Source: Diploscapter coronatus
Taxonomy: Eukaryota > Nematoda > Chromadorea > Rhabditida > Rhabditidae
NCBI GenBank assembly: GCA_964036155.1
Contig: OZ038422.1
Span: forward strand, 13,167,201-13,231,200
Direction: 5' to 3'
DNA: 64,000 nt
The notes beneath the pieces were generated by a model that searched no databases, had not been told where the DNA came from, and saw only the letters and a list, made by a program, of their open reading frames with translations. Both the position numbers and the translations under genes were made by a program. Positions 47,001-61,600 of this stretch are shown one piece after another. Every line of letters starts with the position of its first letter. Position 1 is the stretch's first letter.

Positions 47001-48963
47001 AAGATATACAATGCCTGACTTTTATTTAGTTGAAATTCTATAAATTAGAAAAAATAGAAATTATAATTAGAAATAGTATCTATGATTTAAAATCAATATA
47101 AAATAATTTTCAGAGAACAGACGCGAACCGGATATATCATCAGACAACCGTGACCAAGGAGGGCGATAAAGACCGAAAAGTTTCGACCGGCACCTTAAAT
47201 CGCCTAATTTTGGTGGCACAGGCTTTAGAATCTGAGGTGGATGCAAGAAGACAATCGGATATTTCTGGAACTAAAATAACTTTCTCGATAAGAATGGCTA
47301 ATTTGGTGAGTATTTCATTTGGTTTGAAATATTCTAGCTTTACTTGTTCATTTAACTTCAGTAATCTTGATTTAATTTTCGAAACACGTATTTTAAAGAT
47401 AACCTTCATCATTGCCAGTGGATTGCATTGAGGATTAAATTTTCTACCAAGTGAAACTTATTACTTCGAATTCAGATATTGCTTCTAATGGTGAATATTC
47501 TGATCTTTACAGGCGTCGGAAAATATCAGGCTCATAGAGATGGTGGATATCGGGTATATCAACTTGAAATTAAATTCTAAAATTCAATAATTTAAATAGT
47601 TTAGGACCTCTTATTAACCGCAGATAAATGGGCCTATGATAATAAATCTGATGACTATCCAGGTTATTTTTATCCTAATATTTTCAAGAATATAAATTTC
47701 AGAGACATTTGCGTTGATGCAACTGAGTGGCCAATATTTGGCGGCCTGCATTTCCGTATTTCTTCTATTTTCCACGATTTTACTTCAACTTTTACACTTG
47801 TGCAGCGCGCCGATTGCTAGATTGACGGTAAAAATAACTGGCATACTATTTATATAATAAAATCGACCCATTAGTCAGACGTTTACTTTTAAAATATACA
47901 CTTACCTAAATACAATATATGGTATATTAGCCAAATCGAACCTTTTATTCTGCCTTTATTAAACGACATATGTATTATATTGCGACAATTAATAGAAGTA
48001 GTACACCAAAATCGATTAAAAATATCATCATATGAATTTTCTTAGCTAAAAGGTTTAATATCCAAGATTCTACTACCAAATTTCTACTCTATACTCCATA
48101 ATTGAGTTATTGCCTTTTAAATTGGCTCAAAATGCGTATTCGTTGAATTGTTGTGGTACTACGGTACTGCTTTTATTAATTGTCTATATTGCCATTGTAA
48201 ATTTAACTAATTATGGTATTACATATCAGGCAATAATAATGTACTTCGCGGGAATAATATAGGGGATCAGGATAAATCTAAGCCTAAAAGCTGCCTAACG
48301 AAGCGTAACTAACCTAATTTCTCATGGAAAGTGGATAGACAATAATTTGATTGTTATTTCGCTACATGCAAACGTTTTATGTATTTCAAGGAATAATATC
48401 TTAGAACATAACAGACCAGGGTGTTCGAAATTTCAATTAAAAAATTCAAAATCTGAGTCGGAACGAAAATTTTCCTGAACTGGGAATCGAAATTACGACA
48501 CCCCTTATAAAATGTCTAAAATACGCTTTAAAAGTTTAACCACGCTAAGCTAACTTTAAATTTCAAAGTTTGTAATAACGTTTAAAGTATGCTAAAATTT
48601 CAGGAGATGTGTTATTCCTTCGGTGCCGTTCCGGTTTCCTTGTTTGTTTTCGGACTAGAAATGCATTATTCTACTTGTCCCTGGGTGGACGAGTACTTTG
48701 CGTATTACGATGTGGTCGATAAATCCGCACAGTGCGCTATAAATGGATGGGCGTTGGCTGGGGTAATTATTACCAAGTTTTACTAGTTTTAAACTATTTA
48801 TGCTATTTTACCGCTTTCAAACGAATCTTCAATATTTTCGAGCTAATTCCTTATTCTTCAGATATTCTCCCTCCTATCCTGTGGTCTATTCGTGTCCGAA
48901 GGTCTGATCGCCGCTTTCTTTAGCTCCGACGCTAACCGAGGAAGGAAGGAAACCGTCGTTTGA
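44042..48963 (+). CDS. Unrecognised membrane protein, about 286 residues, PDZ-ligand-like tail
   Basis: Exons: 44042-44236, 47114-47305, 47513-47542, 47605-47662, 47703-47827, 48604-48762, 48862-48963 (TGA), all in phase. I do not recognise the family. About 160 residues of polar N-terminus (Ser/Pro-rich, then a charged helix-like stretch ending KIIKKK and a segment TGTLNRLILVAQALESEVD) precede three hydrophobic segments: near residues 170-192 (CISVFLLFSTILLQLLHL), 203-222 (GAVPVSLFVFGLEM) and 246-275 (WALAGIFSLLSCGLFVSEGL). A loop with YSTCPWVDEYFAYYD and two Cys lies between the second and third. The C-terminus is ETVV, matching a class I PDZ ligand. The third exon donor could be 47543 (used here) or 47554; only the first keeps the next exon open. 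The first intron is 2.9 kb. Exon 1 could instead belong to the downstream channel gene. Confidence 0.65.
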
Positions 48964-49350
48964 AAAATCACGTCGCCAGCGTTAAATATTGATTTTAAAA
49001 TGGCCCCATATTATCTATTGTAAAATTCTCATTACGGTACAGCGAAATATCGATTCGAAACGAAGTCTTAGGAATCATTAGTCATTAAATTTGTACAATA
49101 TTTTAAGAGTATCATATATTCTGAAATTTATTCTCTGTGCGGGTAAATTCAACGAAGATCTCGGCAATAAACTATGTATCTGATTGTTTATTCTTGCAAA
49201 AATTCGAAAGTTTCATAAGAATACAGTACTGAGAATGAAATAATTAGCAAAATAGTCGAGATCCAAAGATTGTTCTAAGTTTCAAAATTCAATAAGTTAC
49301 AGAATAAATGAAAATCGAGTAATTTCAGGATAACTAGGGGAGTATACAAA

Positions 49351-50940
49351 TCAGAAGTATCCATGGATGGCTTTCGGGTTAGCGGCCATCATTTTGAGGA
49401 TGGTCGAGTTTCTCTCGCAGATCGAGCCATAGTTGAAGTTGCAGGGGTAGTAGTAGGTGAACGAGGCCTGAAATTGCTCAAAAAAATAAGAATTGTTGCA
49501 AAATTCACGCAAATTTAGTGTTACTGATTGGAAAACGCGTCGATATTCACAAAATTACGTCGCTATTCGTCTCGCTCCTCCAACGTTCGATTTCTAATTG
49601 CTGCTGCATGAATATATCGACTTTGCTCTCCCAATCAATGATGCTTGTCTTTAAGAATAGAGAAAAAAAAACCATAATAAAGTCATACCGTGTCAAACAT
49701 GGTTAGTGGGTTGAAGTGGGCTGCGCATTCCGAGACCTCAGACCATCCATCAAGTCTTCTGTCGTATGGCTTCAATACCCAATTGCTTAAATTTCATATT
49801 CGATTTTTTAAATTCGGAATTTTCGTACAGTTGAGTCGGATTAACTCCGCCAACAGTTTGCCACAAAGGTACGGATTTGTGCGGGACGTCGGCGAATTGA
49901 ACCAGACCGATCCAAGCAAAGCCTCCACGGGGTCCGCTGATACGGATGGCATCCTAAATGTTCAAAGCCAATGTTTTTCATTCAAATAAACACCAAGCCT
50001 TCCTAGAAATCGTAGTCCAGAAAAGCATATCTTAATGTGGATATTTTGGCCTTGTTATAAATGTAGAAATTCTTATGAAGATCAGCCTTTTTATTGAATT
50101 TATGAGTTTAAAAAATTTGAAAAAAAACTCCTTACCCACTCATCCAAAGTGTTTGCCACAAACAGTGTCGCATTTTTCGCAGTACACCTATCTTGAGCTC
50201 GATCGTAGGGAAGCATTTCGTGTTCGACCCAATAACAAGAGCCAGAATATTTCAGCCAGCCATCTGGGCAAGAGTCGCCCTAAAAATGTAGGTTTTTTTC
50301 TTCTTTTTACTTTTTAGAAACCTGGATAAATCCAATCGAGCCTCTTGGTGAGTGGCTGAGAGAATTGACGTTGATTCCGAACAGCTTGTCCAGGTCCTTC
50401 CAGCCCCAGTTGAAGATTTGCACTGAAAATTGGTCTTCATTTTTGATTGACATAAGATTATCTATGACTAATAATCATAACTTCCATGATTGCCTCTCTA
50501 ATTCATAATCTTTATTTTAATTTCTCTAAAATTTATCTTTTTTTATCCTACCATTAACTGTGGCCTGTCCGGTCTTGTTGTTCGTGTGGACGTTCACAAA
50601 GCCGGCTCCGTTGTTTTTCTTCTTGGTGGTGCTGGTCGAAGCTTCAGTGACGATTTTCGGAATCAGTTTGGTCGTTCTAGTTGTAGTAATTGGATCAGCA
50701 GTCACGGCGTTCGCTGGGGTTGCAGAGTCGTGATGTGGGATTTGACTCGTAGTGGATTTAATTCCGATCGAGGTCTGAGTTGTGTCGATCAAGTCCGAGT
50801 CGGATTCGGGAATCGTCGCCTTCGTGGTCTCGTTCAGTCCAAGGATCGTGCCAAGAGTGCTCGTTTGAATTGTGGTAGATGGCTTAGTTGATAAAATGTC
50901 AGCGCTATAGCAAAATGGAAGAAGGGCGAGAGTTGAGAAT
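49351..50940 (-). CDS. C-type lectin-domain protein with Thr-rich region (5' exon missing)
   Basis: Exons on the minus strand: 50940-50552, 50422-50322, 50279-50136, 49953-49829, 49785-49689, 49467-49351 (TGA), in phase. The first exon listed begins mid-codon, with hydrophobic LALLPFCYS that fits the end of a signal peptide, so an upstream first exon with the ATG must exist; I could not place it. Then comes a Thr/Ser-rich region rich in TTQTS, STTS, STSTTKK. The lectin domain starts GDSCPDGWLKYSGSCYWVE and continues RAQDRCTAKNATLFVANTLDEW, FAWIGLV, LNWVLKPYDRRLDGWS, ECAAHFNP and YYYPCNFNYGSICERNS. Six Cys are in typical CTLD order. The EPN/QPD and WND calcium-sugar motifs are absent, so a classical sugar site is unlikely. 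Related worm proteins are secreted, many in gut or epidermis. Confidence 0.8.
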
Positions 50941-52689
50941 CTAAAATAGATATGATTTTGTCAAAATTCCATTCTTAAATGAACTGAAAAATGTCTAAAA
51001 CTGATGATATTGGTTAAATCATTCAGAAATATTTGTAGTAGTTAAATTTTATAGATTTGTTTTAATATTTTGCTTGGAAAAATTGTAATTTTTATATCCT
51101 TCAAATAATTGAAATTAAATTTAGAAACTACAAAATCGCGTTTATTTTCTTTCGAAAACGATTTGGTGACGGGTCACACAAAATTGGCTATTAGTTCAAA
51201 TTTCAGAGCTCTGCTTCTCACGGGGAAAGATTCGATTTTCCTAGACGCCAAAAGACAAACAATTAAAATTGAGACCTCAGAAATTCGAAAAATATCGTTT
51301 CAGATTAAGAGAGAAAGGAAATAAATCGAGGAAGAGCATGGGAACTTGGGAGAGGAAAAAGAACCAGAAATTGAGATATTTGAGAGTCAAATAGCTTCTT
51401 GAGGAATGGCCTATTGGAAACATTCTTTGGACTTTATATCGTTTTGCAATTTTTATATCATAATATTTCTAGATTATATTATATTTAGGCTCTAATTGTT
51501 TGAATTAAAGTTGTTTTGATTAAATCATCCTTGATCCTTTAAATCTCGATGAAATAATATTGTTTAGACATTTCATTTCAACTAATCTCTTGAAATACAC
51601 AAATTGATATCTCCTTTTCTGCAGCAAAGGTAGTGCAGGTTTACTGCAAATTTCAGCCTGTTTACTATTTTGCAATCTTTCTAAAAATCTATTGAAATTT
51701 TGCCATTCTTGAGGAAAATTAACATTTATAGCTCAAAAATTTAGGATTTTTGTATTCTTGAAAATTTTCTAAACAATTTATTTAAAATTATTTCATTAGT
51801 AACAATTTAAGATTTTCATAATTTCAAGGGTTTTTGAAAATTAAAAAATCACCCTCACCCCTCATCATTTCAATTTGTTCAACTCATTAAGTGGGGCGTC
51901 TTTGGCGCGCGAATTATTTACCTTTACAAAAGACTAAAAATATCGGGTCTGGCTTAGGTTATTCACGATGTTTTCACAAATTTCAACGACTTGGTCTTTC
52001 AAAATAAGATATTTTCCAAAATTACTGAATGCTCTATTATCTTCTCAAGTTTGTTTCATGTTATCAGAAAATTTACTAGATTTTCAATAACTTTCTTTTT
52101 TATTTTTTATGCGTCTTCATCGTTTTCGTAATTTCCATTATTATATGTGATGCCAAGAAAATATAGTGTTATATAGCGTATTCACGCATAGTCGCCCTAA
52201 TTTTTCCAATTTTAAATCTTATTTTTCAATACTTTTACTATTTCCCTTATTTGAAATATGCCGCTACCAAGAATCGACTTTATGCCATTCTTTCGCATAT
52301 GAGCCTAATAATCATCACGCTTAGTTGGCTTGATTAATTCCTCGTTTACTTGCAAAGTCAGAAGTTTGGAAAATAGTCCGCAATTTGAGAGAGAAGAAGA
52401 ATTATATTCTGAAAATTTCCGCATAATAATTCACTTTAGCGCTTAGACACAACAAACTAATAATATTATCAAGTTAAAAAATGTAGTTTTATCCGATTCT
52501 GACCTATTAATTCGATTAAAAACTTTCCAAAAATCGACTTTTTGACTTTGAAAGTTAAGCTTTTCTCTAGGTCTAAGCTTAGAATCCTTGCTTTCTACCC
52601 AATAAATTGCCCTATTCATCCAGATTCGGATTTCCGGTTTTTACCTATTATTCTTTACCTCCCTCAAAGAAAAAAGCGTTTTTAGATAG
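50941..52689. other. Intergenic between divergent genes
   Basis: No gene seen besides a probable unlocated first exon of the lectin gene. TTTTTAG (ending 52685) lies five bases before the channel ATG, a likely trans-splice site. Confidence 0.5.
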
Positions 52690-55600
52690 ATGTCCAAGCC
52701 AATCAAAACCCCGCCCCCTCGATTTGATACTTGGGAATCTGAAGAGGCCTCTACATCTAATGACGGAATTGAAGAAACCGACTCCGATGACGCAGCGTTG
52801 GTATTGGCGGGTAAGAGATCGATATACAATTGATCAAATAGTCAAGTGGTATACTGATAGATATTAAACTTGGAACCAAACTCAAGTCGGGATCGGCAAA
52901 ATATTTGTGTAAAAATGTAAAATTGCGCGTTTTTATGCGAGATTAACGATTCATAATAGAAAAAATGACGACAAATTAGCGCATTGTTCCGTGAGGCTGC
53001 ACTAACGCGTGCTCTATGTTGGAAGATGGGAGAAAAAAGATAGAATAGAGAAAATGAAAGCATGCATTTTTGATATATAAGAATGAGCAGAATATATTGC
53101 CCTAGTGTTTACATTTTCGAGACGCTAGATGTTTCTCATATGTCAACATTTTATATTTTTTCAATTAAGAGAAATTAAATTTAGATTGTCTCGAGCCAAC
53201 ATCAAATACAGATCTTCAAAATCCCGAAGATTTTATCAGATCTACATCCGACCCCCAGAAAGCCCCGGCGGTTAGATCAATTTCTGGAATTGTTGAGAAA
53301 AACATCAAGAAAGCGATGGATAAAAATAAGGTATGTTTTACTTTTTATTTTATTTAAAATCATGAAATAGCTTGCAAAATACTTTCTTCTTTCATTTTGA
53401 GGGCAGGTGTAAGTTATTCCCTTTCGTGCGTCAACATATATTTAAACTTTCCAGCAAACCTATCAGTATTCATGTTTTGTCCTCAAATATAGATTTACAT
53501 TCTAAAGGAGATTCTTCTAGGCTTCGATTTGATTCTTTGAAACTTTAAAGAAAAATATCCCTAGCTCCAATTTCCATTTAGTCCAATATGAATTGTTTCA
53601 AATTCTCTATGCCCTCTTTAAAGTGAACTCTCTAAAATCTCACATAGCAACCGTTTTTTCTATGGTAGATAAGACCAGTGATAGGGATAACTTTGCGAGG
53701 GAGTAAAAGGTATATGAAATCTCGTCCTTCAAAAGGGAATATATGAAATTCCTTCTTATATAGGGTCCATTTATATAAAATTCTTTTAGTCAATAATGAT
53801 TCTTATTGTATATTAAAAATGGATATAGAAGATTTTTAGAAAGATACATGATATAGAGGAATATGAATTTCCTCCCTCTTGAAGCTCAAAATCTCCAGCA
53901 AATTCGTTAATTTTTAATTAGCACATAAGACATAGCATTAAATATGTCAAGAATTTCGAACGCAAATTTTCATACTTCATCATCTTAAATTAAACTTAGC
54001 ATATCCTTGAGTACTAAGATATATTCGAACTTCTTCATTTCAAGAAAATTTAATCCGTATAAATCCATTTTGAAAACCTATGCCTTATCATATGTAGTTC
54101 TAGAATATTTTGAATCAATATTTTCCAAATTTGATTGCAAACTCTGTCTTAGATTAAGCACCGTAAACAGAATTAGCGGTATATTGTCTGTCTGAAAGGT
54201 GAATGGGTAGATTAACTCTTGGGTTATCCTTTCTTGAACATTTGTTTTTATAATATCCATTATTTACGAAATATTCCAGATAATTTTCACGAATTTGTAT
54301 CTCTTTTACTTTACAGAATCATTTTATAGTTCAAAAGTCGATATAGAAATGACTCACGAAAATGATATTTATTTTCATTTTTTCTTAACTCTTAAAAGTT
54401 ATTTAGTCATTCGTATTTTTACTACAAATTAAATGGGTTTTTTTTCTTAATCTAAGCCTATATCACATGTCCAATTGAAGTCATTGAAGTCATGCATATA
54501 AATTTCCTGGTTTCTTGCTTATAAAATTTTAAGAGAATTCAATTTTGCGCTGACTAATTAACTTAGAAAATCATGGTTTTGAATTCATACATCTGGATTA
54601 CAGGATCATTCATTATTAATGTTTATCCTCAGCTCATAATTTAATTAAATTAGATCTTCTAGATCAACTATTTTGATGAATATCTGAAAATTCTGCAGAA
54701 AATGAATCGCTAATTTGCGAACCCGCTCATTTTACTAGGTGACTTCTATATTTGTTCAGTTTTTCACATAGTTCCGATGTAACTTTAGCTGGTCTGGGAA
54801 ATTTCCAGGAGGAGACGTAAAGGAAATTTCAGAACCTGGTTTTCACACCTAATAATATTGGACTTCGCTGTTCATCTTCACATTTTCACTATAACTTATA
54901 AAAATTATCATTTTCCTCGAAAAGTTGGTGAATTTTAAAAATATACATTATAAAAATTATCAGGCTTTTCCTAAATGAGATTTGTTTTCGAAAAACTAGT
55001 GACTTTCTAATATAATTCGTTTCACGCAGGTTGTGAAGTCCTAAATTATGAATTTTCGGAATCTTTTTCGAATATATCATTTAAATTTCCGTCGAATATC
55101 AAAAATATCGGTGAGAATTTTGAAATTCCGCGGACTTTTGGGGGTATTGCGTCAAAGTCGCTTAGTATTTGCTATTAATGGAAGCATCGACCTTTGGAAT
55201 AGTCATTCAGCGTCTTTTGTCAAAGATATTTCACAATTTGTCGAACGCGCTTCCTGACGTAATAATCATTCAAACTCCTTTTCTCTTCAAGGTGCAATAG
55301 TCGTGGTTAGATTTCCGAATAGCAGTTTTTGCAACAAAAAACTCGACAGCTAGATTTCAAATTTCTCTGAACCATATTATTTTTGCAAGAATATTGGCTT
55401 TCCATTAATTTTTTGAACCATATTCTATTTTAAAATTTCGTTAAAATGTATTCTTTACGAACTATTGTCTCCGAAAATATCCAACTTTCGCGATTTAAAA
55501 TATTCATGTCTTGTAAGCGTAACTCATTGTGCTTTTAAACAATTCAAAGAATATGACTTTATTTTCTCTTCCGTCTAAAAGTGCAAATTTGCTGCCCATT

Positions 55601-58600
55601 TACGCGCAAAATACGCATTGTTCTTGGTTACTAAGCACGAAAATTTCCATAAAATACGCATTACGCAGAAAACCGAGTCAAACATTGCATCTCTAAAATT
55701 TGAAATTTCGAAATTTCAATTCTCGTTGCAAATTTGTTCAATTAACGCTCTTCGAAGTATCTACCTATAAAAATTCGTAATTCAAGAAATTTTGCTAATT
55801 TTAAATTGTATCCGGTAGCTTGTTTACCGTTTGCCGATGTATGAAACTTCGAAAATTCTGTACAAATTTTCAAATTTATCCAAATATCAAAAATTCTCCA
55901 TAATATAATGATTTTTGATGTTAATCTCATTTTTCCTGATCAAGCCTGAGCTCTTCTTTGTTACCCTATACATAGACATTTTTGGTCCTATCATTAATTT
56001 ATTGGCTAGTACTCAAATATGGGGAATATAATGACTATCAAATTTCCCCAAAATATTTCCTCTTTTCTGGATATCCTGGCATTTCTTCTTCATATACTCT
56101 TGGACATGGAGAAAATTTAATCAAGAAAATAAATATCCAAGATAGTTTTATCGTCCTATACTTATCATAGAATTTCTAAAAATCGAAATATCTAGATCCA
56201 GAAGCTAGGAAGAGGTAAAGAGTGGGTGGAGCTTAAGTTCCAAGAAAAGAGATATCTTGCTAGTACTTTTAATCTAAGAAAAGGAAATGAAGGCGTCCAT
56301 TCCTAAGAAAGCTATGTAAATTCTGTCCTACCCATTTTCTAAATTCCCCAGTAACCTAGGAGAATTTTCCGACAAAAATTCAAACTTTCAAATTCCTGCT
56401 AATTTCGCTCCGTCACGAAATTCTACATTTCGACTTTCAAGTTGGAAAATTACTCGCTATTTATTCAGACCAAAAATTATCCCTTCGAAGTTATTGTTCC
56501 TCTAACATAATCGGTCTTATAGTCGAGAGGCGAAAAAATTAAAAAAGAAACGCGAGGCGCGAAAATTCTTCACTCCGAGAAAGTTCCACTAAAAATCCCC
56601 AAAAATCCCCGAAAATCCGCAAAAATCCCGGTATTTTTGTGGAGATACTTCTCAACTACAATAGGGACGAAATATCATTCATAGATACCCCAGAATACAA
56701 ATTCATTTATCCAGCGTTTCTGGACAGGATTAGCGGATTTATTAGTCAGCAAAAGTCGGCTGATATTTTAGTTTTCTAGTTATTCGCTATTTTTTAAATC
56801 TATTATCTAAATTTATAGTTATTCAAATTTCAAAAATGAGAAGTCACTCCTTGACAAGCATGAGAAAACAGGTATTTTTTGTTTTTAATTCATTTTACTA
56901 TTTAATTCTATTTTGTTTTACTGCTTGAGAGATCTAAATAAGATCTATCTGAAAAGAAATAGAGTGAGGAGGCTAAATTAAATTGGCCTTCCTAGAATTT
57001 TCTTTTCGAAAATGAAATAATGCGAATTTTAACATTATAAATAATTAAAAAAAAAAAAAGTTGAAAAATTGAATTTTCTCAAGGGTTCAATTCGAAAATT
57101 TGTATTTAATAAATCCATGGGAAAGTTATCCTTTGCAGAATTGTACCTCACTCATGAAAATATCATTGATTTCAGATATATGGGTCTAAACTATATCTTA
57201 CTTTTTCTTATGATATCGATTAAAATATTGGAATTGTTTATATATCACATCATTTTAATCCTTGAATATAGGAAATCCGGATTTCTTATGCATATGTCTT
57301 GCATAATATGATAAGATATGACATAATTAATGCCTCATATCCGCGTCAAATCGGAATTGCGGAGCTGTTCAAACATAAGAAGCCATACCTTAATGATCAA
57401 TCTCAAAATGAGTCTAGTTTCAATTTTCCTAATAGGAAAACCATTACATTTCCCATATTTCAAAGTGCATTTGGATTTTTAGAGTTAAAAAATGCAGAAT
57501 AAAATTTTATTTAGGGCCTAAATTTAGATTCTTATTCGATTTACCTAAGTTTTTAAATTTTAGGACAAATCTTCGATTTCCCACCCCCAAAATGATGATA
57601 TTATTCAATTTTCTCCTCTAAATCAAATTTAAGTTCTTCAGACCTCCAGGCGCTATTGTTCTACATGTTTTCTAAATTTCTGAAACTTATAAAAATGCAA
57701 AAGTATATTATATCGTCCATTTTCTGTCCTATCTATAATAATTAGAGTGTTTAATTTTATCTAGATCTGAAAACCTTTAAATATGCCTAAAAGTTATAGC
57801 AGCTAGTTTTATGTCCTATCTTTCATCATTAAAAATCATCTACAGAATTTTAAGCGATATGTTTAATAGTAACTTAATTAATATTTTACTTTTTTATCTA
57901 AAAACTCAACCTTAGAAGTTCTCTTAATCTTTTTCTTACATATTTTCAACTTAGCCTTTCGTTTTCCCGACTTTAAACAACAAGGCAAATCGCACTCGCG
58001 TCCATTAGCAATTTAACTCTCGTTGCATTGCCGATTCCGTAATTTTTGCATAGATTTTTCATTCTTTTTCCTTTCTCAAAACCCATTTATCTTTTTTTCC
58101 GTATTTTGCTCAAAGTGCACTTTTTCATGAGCCTATGAACCTACTTATCCCAGATTTTTAGTAATCATAATTTAATTGAGATTTCTATATTTTTCCTATA
58201 ACTTTCAAAATATCTTCCCTATTATTCCATTTGTATCTTATGCCGTGATTAGGTTACTTTTTGAATCTTGTTAATTTTCCAAAATATTTTGCGTAATTTT
58301 TGATTATTTAACTTCTCTGCAAAATTGAACCACAAAAGTGCAAAGATGAAGCGCTTTTATTTAGTGCATTTAGATACTCTAAAGTCTAAGACAACTCCTA
58401 AGGGAACCGCTAGACATCACTCGTCAAAGTTGGAGAAAAAAGTTAAACAATCGAAATTTCTTGCAAACTATTAAACTTCCTCTTCTTATATTAAATTTAT
58501 TGTTGATGAATTTTGTTTTGCTCTTAATCTTGTTAAGTTAGGGGCTTCGTTTTCCATGGGAAAATATCTCAGAACTCAAGCCTAAATTTGGGTAATTAGC

Positions 58601-61600
58601 GCTGTAGCTAACGGAAAAATAAGGCAACCCGTGCCCCAGCATGTGATCTAATTTTGAGATTGAACAAATAAGGAAATTATGTTTCAATAGAAAATTTTTA
58701 TTTAAATTATCTAGTTTTACGATTCAAGGATGAGGAATTTACTCTTTTAACTTAAAATATTTTATGAGATTTCAAAACATTTGAACATATCTATAATTTC
58801 TAAATTATATTTTATCGGAGATTTAACATTTTTCGGAATAATTTAACAGATTTAGCTAATCATGTAAAAATCTTACTGAGAAACTTAGATTTTCTCAGGG
58901 TGAATAATAAATTTCTGAAAATTTCTTATTTTGCGTCATAGTTATGCCTATCTTCTCTCAGATATTTTGTACGCTCTCCATATTTGCTTATTCTATTATT
59001 TTCATGGCATGTATTACGTCACAGATACCATTATTAATCTCAGCAAAAGGCTCGATTTTGAATTCAAATCGTGCTATTACATTAATTTTATAGTGAATTT
59101 TATGTCGCTAGATAGGAAATGACATGATTGTTAAAGGAATTCGAACAAATGGGCATACTTTTTTCAAGGTTTAGACTGTTTTTGCAAACACATACGTATT
59201 TTATTATCGAGTGATATTACGTAAATGCTTAGAATAGTCGTAAAATGGTTGCACCAAAGTAGCCCAAAGGAAATTCAAACCAGATGAGAGTATTTTCGAG
59301 TCACTTGAACTTAGGGCCAAAATAAATCGTAAACCTTGATTCATTAACCAGAAGATCAGGTTTTTAAATTCAAATCCTAGATCTTAAAATGGATTTAAAT
59401 TATTATTAATTCAAATTAGCTTAAATTATATATTTTCCGCCATAAAGGCCAACTTTTTCCATTCATTTAAGAGTTATTGTAACATTCTCGAAAACTTGTG
59501 CGAAAACAACATTATAAGAATAAGCTAGCCGAATGAATTCCTGATTATTTTCTATAACGGATCCTAGGCATTATCTTTGAGGCGCGATTTTCGATATAAC
59601 GCATTTTCAGAATTGTTTACATCCGCCTATATCCAAAAATTCTTATCTATCCATTTTTATACAATATTTTACGCTATTCTGCTATAAATTTTATCCTTGA
59701 TACCACGATTTCATGAAAATATACGAAAAATAATCTTTAGAGTTTTTTTTTTTTTTTTTTTTTTTAAATTCGAAAAAAAATTTTTTTAGCAATCCTTCCT
59801 TTCGAACTCCTCTCATGAAGCCCAAAGGGCTGCTAGTTCTGGAACTGTTCATCTACCAGAAACCGCTCACCATCATCCAGAGAAAGACAAGAAAACCGTC
59901 GCATTTTTAGATCCAGGTAATCGATAGAGAGGGGAAAACTTAAAATTCAATTTCTACAACTCAGAAACGCACGACATCGAGAGTCAAGGCCTATTGGGGT
60001 CTACAGGATCTCAGAATACGCTAGACTATGTAAGATATTTATGACGTCATCTTACCGTAACCCTGACGTTACTTATTGATTGCGCCATCTAGATCGCCGT
60101 AATTTAGAGCAAGCACGCCGACGTAATACGAAAAATGTCCCTGGTCGGCAAACCTTTGATCTACAAGAACTATCGGACCGACCAACGGTTCCGAAGAATT
60201 CAAAGCAAAATGCACAACTTCTTGGAGAGACCGAGGTATGTGTTATTCCAATTTTGTATTACTGTAGTTCTTATTTTTAGAGGATGGAAGGCAGCGTCTT
60301 ATCATTTGGCTGTGTAAGTTTTAAATTAAAATTTAAAAGATTCAAAATTGAAATTTAGGTTAGTTATGGTTCTAATGTGCCTAGCGCTATCGGTATTTTC
60401 GACAATGCCTGATTTCGAGGATAGCGCGACTTTATTGCTTTACTATATTGTAAGCTAGTTCTAAGTTAATGTTTGATAAGATTCAAAACTTATACCCACT
60501 TCTTTAGAATTATGTTTAGTTTCAACATATCTGAATGCTAAATTTCGGTGCTAATGTTTAGGCCTCCAACATTTAAGGCCATATTTAAGAAAGAAGGCTT
60601 AATTCTTAATCTTAATCTTAAGGAATTCATTTTCGTGATCTGGCTAGCGGTCGAGTATATCTGCCGAGTTTGGTCGGCCGGTTGCAGGTCGAGATATCGA
60701 GGTCTCCCAGGCAGGATCAAATTTGCTACAAGCGCGTATTGCGTAATCGGTGAGTGATCTAGTCAATAACTTAGAAAAGTTGAATGCTATCATAATGAAA
60801 GTTTGAACAAACCATACATTATAGCCAGAATTTTATGATAGAGAGAGATACTTCCAAAGAAGTGATTTTAAAACTTATGCGTTGACCCTAAGTTTTTCTG
60901 ATACTTATCTAAATTTTTCAGATATCATCGTTATCCTAGCCTCTATCACCGTTCTATGTATTGGCGCTACGGGACAGGTGAGCAACTATATCTAATTGCC
61001 CTAATTGACTCACTTAATTAGGTCTTTGCCGCGTCAGCAATAAGAGGATTGAGATTCTTTCAAATTTTGCGAATGCTAAGAATTGACAGGAGAGCGGGCA
61101 CTTGGAAATTGCTCGGATCAGTCGTGTGGGCTCATAGACAGGTAATTAAATGACTAATTAACTCGAGATAGCTGGTCAAGTAGCTCGAATCCACCAAAAA
61201 CAATAATTGCATGCAAATAAGTTTCAAAGATAGCTGAGGAAAGACTTACATCAGCATGTTGATAATAATTGTCCGCCTGTAGTTCCAAATAATAGATCAA
61301 TCCACCAAATAGCTCGGATAGAAAGTACCTTTCTTTTTCCAGAAAGTAGGCGGGCCTACCTGACCTTTTGATAATATCGGAATATGTTGGGTCATAAATG
61401 TAGAGTATCTGGTCTGGTTTGTGAATAACAAAGAAAGAATGACATCTGAAAGATCGATATGACGTAATCTGAATATCCAAGAAAAGAATTAGAGTAAAGA
61501 TCAAACTATCAAAGATATATACAAAAATATAAATTATAACAAAAAAATAATTCCAGGAGCTATTGACAACAGTTTACATTGGATTTCTGGGTCTAATATT

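Noticed and set aside
47140..47412. Minus-strand 90-codon frame
   Set aside because: Antisense shadow of exon 2 of the membrane protein gene.
59746..59765. Poly-T run as a retroposon tail
   Set aside because: It is a simple pyrimidine run in front of the Kv7 exon acceptor, with no target duplication seen.
61154..61504. Minus-strand 116-codon frame
   Set aside because: Lies inside a Kv7 intron with no domain match and no splice partners.
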